Positions 1 to 5,004 of a DNA stretch of 5,004 bases are shown one piece after another. The stretch is from Minisyncoccota bacterium. Lineage in GTDB: Bacteria > Patescibacteriota > Minisyncoccia > Minisyncoccales > Minisyncoccaceae. Position numbers and translations under genes: made by a program. The stretch is taken from NCBI GenBank assembly GCA_028704295.1, contig JAQVLF010000007.1, forward strand, positions 1-5,004. Direction: 5' to 3'. The notes under the pieces were generated by a model, which saw nothing but the letters and a program-made list of their open reading frames with translations, was not told where the DNA came from and searched no databases. Every line of letters begins with the position of its first letter. Within the stretch, counting starts at the first letter, position 1.

Positions 1-18
1 TCTAACTTAAAAGATTAA
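1..18 (+). CDS. C-terminal end of an upstream gene, probably yebC (partial)
   Basis: Reading from base 1 gives S-N-L-K-D followed by TAA at 16-18; the other two frames hit stops within the first ten bases. YebC/PmpR-family proteins commonly end in a sequence like VYxNLK or VYHN, and yebC often lies directly upstream of ruvC, so this is probably the end of yebC. YebC proteins act as DNA-binding regulators or, as shown more recently, in relieving ribosome stalling. The last base of the stop is the first base of the ruvC ATG (TAATG), which suggests translational coupling. Only five residues are visible, so the identity is inference from context. Confidence 0.45.
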   Translation, partial: SNLKD

Positions 19-485
19 TGATAATATTAGGAATAGATCCAGGTACAGCCATAACAGGATTTGGCCTTATTGAAACAACTAAAGGAGAGCTTTCATTATT
101 AAATTACGGAGTTATCACAACTTCTAAAAATGAAAAAGATGAAGAAAGATTGATTCGAATCCACGCTGAATTGAAAGACTTGCTAAGTGAGTATAAGCCC
201 GATGCAGTGGCTATAGAAAAGCTTTTTTTCTTTAAAAATCCAAAAACTGTAATGCCTGTGTCTCAAGCAAGAGGAGTTATGCTTTTAACAATCGCAAAAG
301 AAAATATTCCAATATTTGAATTCACTCCCCTTCAAGTCAAAACAGCTACTACTGGATATGGAAGAGCTACAAAAAACCAAGTCCAAGAAATGGTAAAAAA
401 CTTACTTGATTTAGAAAAAATACCAAGACCAGATGATGCGGCTGATGCGCTTGCAATAGCCATCTGCTACTCTTATTTAATATAA
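18..485 (+). CDS. ruvC: Crossover junction endodeoxyribonuclease RuvC
   Basis: RuvC is the Holliday-junction resolvase. As a dimer it makes symmetric, Mg2+-dependent nicks in four-way junctions, working in the cytoplasm with the RuvAB branch-migration motor. The 155-residue protein is close to the usual size (E. coli has 173). All four acidic catalytic positions of the RNase H-like fold are present: D7 in GIDPGT, E67 in AIEKLFF, and D140 and D143 in PDDAADALAIA. The aromatic pair after E67 and the TGYGRATKNQVQ segment (112-123) match the junction-contacting regions of the family. The ATG overlaps the preceding stop by one base and no Shine-Dalgarno is visible, so translation may be coupled. 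The PBP gene starts two bases after the stop. ruvA and ruvB are not in the window. The gene looks intact. Confidence 0.96.
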   Translation: MIILGIDPGTAITGFGLIETTKGELSLLNYGVITTSKNEKDEERLIRIHAELKDLLSEYKPDAVAIEKLFFFKNPKTVMPVSQARGVMLLTIAKENIPIFEFTPLQVKTATTGYGRATKNQVQEMVKNLLDLEKIPRPDDAADALAIAICYSYLI

Positions 486-487
486 CA

Positions 488-2377
488 ATGAAAAACAAAA
501 AAAATAACTTTAAATTTTGCTTAAAAATATTTGTCGGCCTCATTCTTATTTGCGGAATCGGCATTTTTATTTATCTTTTTTCAATAATTCAAAACTTCCC
601 AAGGCCTGAAGTCTTTAGCGAAATAAGCATGAATCAAAATACAAATATTTACGATAGAACTGGAGAAATTCTATTATCTTCAATATATGGAGAGGAAAAA
701 AGAAAATATGTAACTTTAGATAAAATTCCAGAAATATTAAAGCAGGCAATTATAGCCACAGAAGATGGAGATTTCTATACTCATCATGGAATTGACTTTA
801 GCGGACTTTTAAGAGCTATGAGAAATAATATACTATCTGGATCATTATTATCTCAAGGAGCATCTACATTGGATCAGCAATTAATAAGATCTACTTTTTT
901 AACAAAAGAAAAAAAGATTGAGAGAAAGATAAAAGAAGCTATCTTAGCAATAGAACTAGATAGAAGATATGACAAGGATCAAATTTTGGAATGGTATATC
1001 AACCAAGTTCCTTTTGGTATAAATATTTATGGAGCAGAAGAAGCTGCGAATACATATTTCAAGAAAGAGCTAAAAGATATTTCTCTAGAGGAGGCTGCTA
1101 TGCTTGCAGCGATTATTCAATTGCCTTCATATTATTCCCCTTATGGAGACCATGTTGATGAACTCATGATAAGAAAAAATTATGTATTAGACAGAATGGC
1201 TATCGAAAACTACATTACTAAAGAAAAAGCAGAGGAGACTAAAAATATTGAGATTGTATTTAATCAAAAACCTCAAACAAAAGCATCTCACTTTGTTGAT
1301 TATATTGAAAAACAATTAGAAGAAACTTATGGAAAAGATTTTCTAGAAACAAAAGGACTTAAAATCTATACAAGCCTAGATTGGAACTTGCAACAAAAAG
1401 GAGAAGAAATTGTTAAAAAGGAAGTTAATGCAAATGCAAAAACATATAATGCTTACAATGCTTCTCTTGTTGCCATGAATCCTAAAAACGGAGAAATCCT
1501 GGCAATGATCGGATCTGCTGATCCTTGGGCAGATCCATATCCAGAAGGATGTGATCCATCTAAAACTTGTAAATTTGTTCCTTCGTTCAATGTTGCAACA
1601 ATAGGAAATAGGCAACCAGGATCATCATTTAAACCTTTTGCATATGCAGAAGCTGTTATAAAAGGATATAAGCCTGACTTAACTTTAGTAAAAGATGAAT
1701 TAACTAATTTTGGAAACTATGGAGGAGAAGATTATATTCCTAAAAATTATGATGGAAGATTTAGAGGCTGGGTTACTTTAAGGTCTGCCCTAGCACAATC
1801 TTTAAATATTCCTGCCGTAAAAGTTATTCTTAATTTGGCTGGCATAGATGACACCATTGCGCTTGCAACAAAAATGGGGATAACCACTTTAAATCAAACA
1901 CCGAATTATTATGGTCCAGCACTTGTCTTAGGAGGAGGAGAAGTACATCTTTTAGACATGGTTTCTGCTTATTCAGTTTTCTCAAACGGAGGCTACAGAG
2001 TTCCACCAGTTTCAATTTTAAAAATAGAAGATGCTAATGGAAATATATTATATCAAAATAATAATACTCCAAGAAAAGTTTTAGGAGGAGAAATAGCAGA
2101 AACAATGATGGATGTTTTATCAGATAATAATGCAAGATCTCCAATGTTTGGATCAAACTCTCTTTTATATATTCCAAATTACAAAGTAGCTGTAAAAACT
2201 GGAACCACTCAAAATTTTGTTGATGGATGGACAATGGGAACATGTGATTTAATTACTGTAGGTGTATGGGCTGGAAACAATGATAATTCTTCAATGAATA
2301 ATAAGGCTTTAGGAACATCTACAGCGGGACCGATATGGAACGAATTTATTAATTATGCTATAAATTATTTAAGATAA
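488..2377 (+). CDS. Bifunctional class A penicillin-binding protein (PBP1A-like)
   Basis: This enzyme polymerises lipid II into glycan strands and cross-links the stem peptides outside the membrane. The 629-residue protein has a basic cytoplasmic start (MKNKKNNFK), one membrane anchor at about 11-34, a GT51 transglycosylase domain at about 55-235, and a transpeptidase domain at about 320-625. GT51 motifs are complete: TEDGDFYTHHG with catalytic E92, QGASTLDQQ (123-131), RKIKE with E150, ILEWYINQVPFG (166-177) and the AAMLAAI/LPS segment (203-214). Transpeptidase motifs are also complete: S379-x-x-K382 in QPGSSFKP, S438-L-N440, and K570-T-G-T. A short insert at about 343-365 carries C355 and C361 just before the active serine, a pattern I associate with CPR homologues. 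The gene begins two bases after ruvC and ends in tandem TAA codons (2375-2380). The symbol is left blank because paralogues cannot be told apart here. Confidence 0.95.
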   Translation: MKNKKNNFKFCLKIFVGLILICGIGIFIYLFSIIQNFPRPEVFSEISMNQNTNIYDRTGEILLSSIYGEEKRKYVTLDKIPEILKQAIIATEDGDFYTHHGIDFSGLLRAMRNNILSGSLLSQGASTLDQQLIRSTFLTKEKKIERKIKEAILAIELDRRYDKDQILEWYINQVPFGINIYGAEEAANTYFKKELKDISLEEAAMLAAIIQLPSYYSPYGDHVDELMIRKNYVLDRMAIENYITKEKAEETKNIEIVFNQKPQTKASHFVDYIEKQLEETYGKDFLETKGLKIYTSLDWNLQQKGEEIVKKEVNANAKTYNAYNASLVAMNPKNGEILAMIGSADPWADPYPEGCDPSKTCKFVPSFNVATIGNRQPGSSFKPFAYAEAVIKGYKPDLTLVKDELTNFGNYGGEDYIPKNYDGRFRGWVTLRSALAQSLNIPAVKVILNLAGIDDTIALATKMGITTLNQTPNYYGPALVLGGGEVHLLDMVSAYSVFSNGGYRVPPVSILKIEDANGNILYQNNNTPRKVLGGEIAETMMDVLSDNNARSPMFGSNSLLYIPNYKVAVKTGTTQNFVDGWTMGTCDLITVGVWAGNNDNSSMNNKALGTSTAGPIWNEFINYAINYLR

Positions 2378-2395
2378 TAATATTATTTATAAAAT

Positions 2396-2989
2396 ATGAA
2401 AAATGAACGTACATTTGTAATTATTAAACCGGATGGAATACAAAGATCTCTTATAGGAGAAATTATTGGAAGGTTTGAAAAAGTTGGTCTTAAAATAGCA
2501 GCCATGAAATTTGGATATGGAAACGAAGAAAAATTTTGGCAGCATTATAATAAAAATGATGAATGGTTTCAAGCAAAAGGACAAATGAGGATTAAAAGTA
2601 GAGAAGATGCAGGACTTCCTATCGAAAAACCAGTTATTGAATATGGAAAAGACATTATAAGAGCACTTGTTAAATACATGACTTGTTCACCTATTATGTT
2701 TATAGTTCTAGAGGGAAACGGAGCAGTTGAAATTGTTAAAAAAATGGTTGGGGGAACAGAGCCATTAACTTGTGAAATGGGGACAATTAGAGGAGACTTC
2801 ACTCTAGATTCATATGATTTAGCTAATACTGATGACAGGGCTGTTAGGAATCTTATACACTGCTCTGATAGTGTAAGCGAAGCCAAAAGAGAAATTGCAT
2901 TGTGGTTCAATGAAGAAGAATTAATCAATTATAATTTGCTTTCTCATAAAATTTTATACGATATAAACTTAGACGGAATTAAAGAATAA
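2396..2989 (+). CDS. ndk: Nucleoside diphosphate kinase, enlarged form with internal insertions
   Basis: NDK moves the gamma-phosphate from NTPs to NDPs through a phosphohistidine and balances NTP and dNTP pools. Visible family motifs are FVIIKPDG with K11, SPIMFIVLEG (98-107), GTIRGDF with R132, and NLIHCSDS with N152, catalytic H155, S157 and D158, followed by E166 in AKREI. At 197 residues it is well above the usual 135-155. The extra length lies in three places: about 25-30 residues around 55-85, between the HYNKND and LVKYMTCSPI segments; about 10 residues around 138-149, between GTIRGDF and NLIH; and a C-terminal tail of about 20. The residue after the catalytic His is Cys rather than the usual Gly. 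Similar long forms occur in CPR and some archaea, from memory. The gene follows the PBP by 18 bases and starts within the leader TATAAAATATG, with no Shine-Dalgarno. Confidence 0.94.
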   Translation: MKNERTFVIIKPDGIQRSLIGEIIGRFEKVGLKIAAMKFGYGNEEKFWQHYNKNDEWFQAKGQMRIKSREDAGLPIEKPVIEYGKDIIRALVKYMTCSPIMFIVLEGNGAVEIVKKMVGGTEPLTCEMGTIRGDFTLDSYDLANTDDRAVRNLIHCSDSVSEAKREIALWFNEEELINYNLLSHKILYDINLDGIKE

Positions 2990-2995
2990 TATATT

Positions 2996-3023
2996 TTGTA
3001 CTATTAAGTAAAAGGTCTATATT
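2996..3023 (+). promoter_or_regulatory. Possible sigma-70-type promoter for hsp20
   Basis: TTGTAC at 2996-3001 and TATATT at 3018-3023 are 16 bases apart and resemble -35 (3 of 6) and -10 (5 of 6) hexamers. They lie in the gap between ndk and hsp20. The region is so AT-rich that other -10-like matches exist nearby (TATTAT at 3026-3031, TATAAG at 3029-3034), so the choice is weak. No CIRCE-like heat-shock operator is visible. Confidence 0.25.
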
Positions 3024-3045
3024 TTTATTATAAGTTAAAAATATA
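3018..3045 (+). repeat. Perfect AT-only inverted repeat in the hsp20 leader
   Basis: TATATTTTTA at 3018-3027 is perfectly complementary to TAAAAATATA at 3036-3045, leaving an eight-base loop. It ends four bases before the hsp20 ATG. In RNA it would form a weak all-A/U hairpin over the ribosome-landing region, as expected of a simple RNA thermometer; in DNA it could be an operator. A repeat like this can easily arise by chance in sequence with almost no G or C. Confidence 0.35.
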
Positions 3046-3049
3046 AAAT

Positions 3050-3445
3050 ATGGCTATAACACCATGGAAACCTTTTAGCGATTTAGATAAATTTTTAAGT
3101 GCTGAGTTTCGAATTAGAGAGCCTGCTATGGATATTTATGAAGACAATGGCAAAGTCATTGCTGAGTTTAATTTGCCAGAATTAGATCCTAATAAAACAG
3201 AAATTACTTTAAGAAATAACGTTTTAACAGTAAAAGGAAGCACGGAAGAAAAAGAAGAAAAAAGGGAGGAAAACTATGTAAGGCGTGAAATTAAAAGAGG
3301 ATATTTTGAAAGATCCGTAACTTTGCCTAAATCTGTTAAAGAAGACTATATCGAAGCTAGTTATGAAAAAGGAATTTTAAAGATTGAAATGCAAAAAGAA
3401 GTCGAAACTCCTCAAAAGAAAATTGATATAAAAATTAAAGGTTAA
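3050..3445 (+). CDS. Small heat shock protein, Hsp20/alpha-crystallin family
   Basis: This is an ATP-independent holdase chaperone that forms oligomers and keeps unfolding proteins soluble. The 131-residue protein has a short N-terminal arm (1-24) and an alpha-crystallin domain at about 25-115. Landmarks are PAMDIYEDNGKVIAEFNLP at the domain start, RNNVLTVKG (55-63), the charged loop EEKEEKREEN (66-75), RGYFERSVTLP (83-93), and the hallmark A-x4-GIL at 103-110. A C-terminal I-x-I motif (I125-D-I127), which docks neighbouring subunits, is present. It lies 60 bases after ndk on the same strand and begins with the same 11-base TATAAAATATG as ndk. Its stop overlaps the stop of the convergent NUDIX gene. 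The short N-terminal arm suggests modest oligomers, which is inference. Confidence 0.94.
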   Translation: MAITPWKPFSDLDKFLSAEFRIREPAMDIYEDNGKVIAEFNLPELDPNKTEITLRNNVLTVKGSTEEKEEKREENYVRREIKRGYFERSVTLPKSVKEDYIEASYEKGILKIEMQKEVETPQKKIDIKIKG

Positions 3446-3876
3446 AATCCATACTCACCAAAAAATTCCTTACTGTTTATTCTTTCGAAAGCTTCTTTAA
3501 TGTATGGAATCATGTCTTGAGGAAGATTATTCATTTCAAACCAAGACAAATCATCGCATTTGTGCGGCTCTTTGTTCTGAATTTCTCCTTCCCATTTGCT
3601 TGCAGTAAAAAAAGCATCTATCCTTTCTGAGTTTTTTTCTTTCCTATGCATGATATGAAAAATTTGTAAGTCTTCTTCTTTAATTTTAATTCCTGCTTCC
3701 TCTTTTGCTTCACGAATAATTGCGTGTGAAAAAGTCTCGCCTTTTTCAACATGTCCTGCAATAAATGAATACTTGCCATCTTCATAGCTTGTATTAAATC
3801 TTCTTTGCAGTAATATTTTTTCATTGTCTATAAGCAATAAATATGATGCGGGAATAATCGCATGTCTTTTTTTCAT
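3442..3876 (-). CDS. NUDIX hydrolase
   Basis: NUDIX enzymes cleave nucleoside diphosphates linked to another moiety, using divalent metal bound by the Nudix box. The 144-residue protein has a perfect box, G-x5-E-x7-RE-U-x-EE-x-G-U. It starts at G41, runs through E47, R55, E56, E59 and E60, and ends at I63. The second half (RIDAFFTASKWEGE, EPHKCDDLSWFEMNNLP, then MIPYI and a final EFFGEYGF) resembles a MutT-like group common in Bacilli and Actinobacteria, known to me by sequence pattern only. The substrate is not determinable here; 8-oxo-dGTP-type sanitation is a guess. The ATG is fixed by an in-frame TAA three codons upstream. No Shine-Dalgarno is seen. The gene runs tail to tail into hsp20 with a four-base overlap. 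Confidence 0.93.
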   Translation of the reverse strand: MKKRHAIIPASYLLLIDNEKILLQRRFNTSYEDGKYSFIAGHVEKGETFSHAIIREAKEEAGIKIKEEDLQIFHIMHRKEKNSERIDAFFTASKWEGEIQNKEPHKCDDLSWFEMNNLPQDMIPYIKEAFERINSKEFFGEYGF

Positions 3877-4006
3877 GTTAACTTATGTATAACATAAAAA
3901 AATAATTTAGAAAAGAGGCCTCAAAAAAAGACTCCTTGATTTATTCCAAATTATGCAAGACTTTAAGAGATGCAAGCAGTGACCACCTCTGGTGGAGTTA
4001 ATGTAC
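3877..4006. other. 130-base intergenic gap with short repeats and a small hairpin
   Basis: This gap lies between the NUDIX start and the end of the orphan frame. It holds a direct repeat ATGCAAG (3953-3959 and 3970-3976), a palindrome GAGGCCTC (3915-3922), a hairpin CCACC-tct-GGTGG (3983-3995), and GTTAA/TTAAC (3997-4001 and 4007-4011) around the stop codon of the orphan frame. The GC hairpin sits just after that stop on the - strand, where a terminator would be expected, but no T-run follows it on either strand. No tRNA fold or convincing promoter for the NUDIX gene is visible. Confidence 0.5.
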
Positions 4007-4507
4007 TTAACATAATCCAGCTCTGCCTAAAATTAGATAAAGTCCATTTAGACTTCCTGACAAATCAATGACAAGCTTTTTATTATTCACAGATATCTGA
4101 GCCTTAAAAAAATCATCTGTTTTGCCATTTATCTTTACACATAGGTTTTCCATGCGCTCCATTGCCAGAAAAAAGAGGTGAGACTTTAAAAGAAGCCTTT
4201 CATAGAAATCTCTATTATACCTCACTTTCAAAAGCCAGGTTTTACGTCCATTCTTCTCTAAATTGAAGGCAAACTCCGCATCTTCTGAAAACTGCATGCG
4301 GCTTGTAAAAAAATGGATGCTTTCACAGATCAAAGAACATTTTCTAAGCCCTCTTTTACTAAGTGGTCTCGTAGAACCTTGAAACGAAGCACTCGTGTTC
4401 ACAACCTCACCCTTAACATCCCCTGCCAATAATAAAGATTGCAATAATCTGTTTCTTCCTTCACTTTTTAGCCTCCAAATAATCTCTTGCCCCAAAAGTG
4501 GTAACAA
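4007..4507 (-). CDS. Unrecognised 166-codon reading frame, non-ATG start, possibly 5'-truncated
   Basis: I do not recognise this protein. The frame runs from just after a TAG (4508-4510) to TAA at 4007-4009. At this base composition a chance open frame of 166 codons is unlikely, so it is or recently was coding. The first in-frame ATG is codon 71; the listed start is TTG with no Shine-Dalgarno. TTG at codon 22 and GTG at codon 36 have purine-rich upstream sequence and are alternatives. No membrane segment or signal peptide is apparent. The second half (about 72-166) looks like a mixed alpha/beta domain: ENGRK-like basic turns, a leucine-rich helix around 103-118, and beta-like stretches LCVKING (122-128) and KKLVIDLSG (143-151). 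G+C is about 37% by hand count, against about 25% in the next gene, and CGC, CGT and CTG codons appear that are rare in the neighbours. It lies 36 bases after the HAD gene on the same strand. Confidence 0.5.
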   Translation of the reverse strand: MLPLLGQEIIWRLKSEGRNRLLQSLLLAGDVKGEVVNTSASFQGSTRPLSKRGLRKCSLICESIHFFTSRMQFSEDAEFAFNLEKNGRKTWLLKVRYNRDFYERLLLKSHLFFLAMERMENLCVKINGKTDDFFKAQISVNNKKLVIDLSGSLNGLYLILGRAGLC

Positions 4508-4543
4508 CTATATTTTAACGTCAAATAATATACATACTTATTA

Positions 4544-4918
4544 TTACAAATTTTTTAAACTTTTGAAGATTTGCTCATTGTTTTTAAACAATATAATATT
4601 AAAGTTCAACTTTCTTGCCGATGATATGTTGTCTTCACTATCATCAATAAAAAGACAATCCTCTGCCAAACATCCTATTTCCTTTAACACATGCTTAAAG
4701 CTTCTCTTATCTGGCTTTAAAAATCGTGTATCAGAGTAAGTAAATATTTTATTAAAAATATCTTTATCCAAAATTTCTTTAACTTCTTTTGTATTATTTG
4801 TTAGTATATAAAAACCGTACTCCGATTTATGTAATTTTATCCAATTAATAAGTTCGCTATTAATTTTATGGTTAATAAAAATAACGCCTGTTAAGTCAAA
4901 AATAATATTTTTTATCAT
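4544..4918 (-). CDS. Minimal HAD-like hydrolase without cap domain
   Basis: Haloacid-dehalogenase superfamily proteins use a nucleophilic Asp, most often as small-molecule phosphatases. The 124-residue protein shows all four motif positions in order: motif I FDLTGV with nucleophile D8, motif II YILTNN with T40, motif III K68 in FLKPD, and motif IV FIDDSEDN with D92, D93 and D96. Two things are odd. The second Asp of the usual DxD is T10. Only about 32 residues separate D8 from T40, too few for the helical C1 cap of ordinary 200-220-residue HAD-IA enzymes. A D-x-T motif I also occurs in P-type ATPases, and other non-Asp residues occur there in YihX-like proteins (FDLGN), so activity is possible but uncertain. 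The ATG lies 29 bases from the terminator-like hairpin that precedes it. The substrate is unknown. Confidence 0.85.
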   Translation of the reverse strand: MIKNIIFDLTGVIFINHKINSELINWIKLHKSEYGFYILTNNTKEVKEILDKDIFNKIFTYSDTRFLKPDKRSFKHVLKEIGCLAEDCLFIDDSEDNISSARKLNFNIILFKNNEQIFKSLKNL

Positions 4919-4947
4919 GCTTTAAAAATAACATTTTTTAAACAAAA

Positions 4948-4973
4948 GAGCGAGTCCCCACTCGCTCCTTTTT
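4948..4973. terminator. Rho-independent terminator, potentially bidirectional
   Basis: GAGCGAGT (4948-4955) and ACTCGCTC (4960-4967) form a perfect eight-base stem with a CCCC loop. On the + strand the stem is followed by CTTTTT. On the - strand it is followed at once by TTTTGTTT, which is the complement of 4940-4947. It is the most GC-rich structure in a very AT-rich surrounding. Because the HAD gene reads leftward from 4918, the likely use is to end a - strand gene entering from beyond the right edge, insulating the HAD gene. Confidence 0.8.
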
Positions 4974-5004
4974 ACACTTCCTAATTTAATGCGTCAAAAC
5001 TTTT

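Noticed and set aside
2569..2928. A 119-codon - strand frame inside ndk.
   Set aside because: It is wholly antisense to ndk, whose catalytic motifs are intact, and has no recognisable domain.
3915..3937. On the - strand, AAGGAG (complement of 3932-3937) followed by a T-run and GAGGCCTC-TTTT, considered as a leader peptide start or a terminator for the orphan frame.
   Set aside because: The best stem has a two-by-two internal mismatch and the frame after AAGGAG is only five codons from a TTG start, so neither reading is convincing.
3970..4071. A 33-codon + strand frame beginning MQAVTTSGGV, antisense to the end of the orphan frame.
   Set aside because: It looks protein-like, but it is short, has no ribosome binding site, lies mostly opposite a longer frame, and its continuation on the + strand is broken by many stops in all frames.
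4007..4507. The idea that the higher-G+C block is a structured RNA such as RNase P RNA or tmRNA.
   Set aside because: None of the conserved RNase P or tmRNA core sequences could be found on either strand, and a 166-codon open frame is better explained by coding.
4395..4739. A 114-codon + strand frame spanning the orphan frame and the HAD gene.
   Set aside because: It is antisense to the well-supported HAD gene, is low-complexity Ser/Leu/Asn/Lys-rich, and shows no family motif, so it is a shadow frame.
4981..5004. Possible C-terminal end of a - strand gene entering from the right, either KSFDALN ending in TAG (4981-4983) or KVLTH ending in TAA (4986-4988).
   Set aside because: A gene there would explain the adjacent terminator, but with five to seven residues and two competing frames neither can be chosen or identified.

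Overview
The window is a compact, AT-rich stretch of bacterial chromosome. Most of it is about 30% G+C; hand counts give about 25% in the last gene and about 37% in one odd block. Genes lie nearly end to end, translation starts lack clear Shine-Dalgarno sequences, and every complete gene ends in TAA. Three features point to the Candidate Phyla Radiation (Patescibacteria, perhaps a Parcubacteria-type lineage). They are the yebC-ruvC-class A PBP order, a PBP with a short Cys-bracketed insert before its transpeptidase serine, and an unusually long nucleoside diphosphate kinase with internal insertions. This placement is inference; there is no rRNA or other phylogenetic marker here. No in-frame TGA occurs inside any gene, so there is no sign of the TGA=Gly code of Gracilibacteria/SR1.

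Left part (1-3445, all + strand): the last codons of a gene that is probably yebC, then ruvC (Holliday-junction resolvase), a bifunctional class A penicillin-binding protein, ndk (nucleoside diphosphate kinase) and an hsp20-family small heat shock protein. The first three overlap or nearly touch and ndk follows after 18 bases, so they are probably one transcript. hsp20 has a 60-base AT-only-looking leader with a possible promoter and a perfect AT-only inverted repeat, so it may be controlled separately.

Right part (3442-4918, all - strand): read right to left, a very small HAD-like protein, an unrecognised 166-codon reading frame of higher G+C with a non-ATG start, and a NUDIX hydrolase. The NUDIX gene converges on hsp20, and both stop codons share a TTAA. 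A strong hairpin with T-runs on both sides (4948-4973) separates the HAD gene from whatever lies to the right.

Functionally the window is mostly housekeeping: recombination, peptidoglycan synthesis, nucleotide balance and proteostasis, plus two small phosphate-chemistry enzymes. I see no CRISPR array, insertion sequence, tRNA, rRNA or toxin-antitoxin pair, and no convincing new multi-gene system. The places most worth a second look are the orphan frame at 4007-4507, the altered HAD motif I, the enlarged NDK, and the hsp20 leader.
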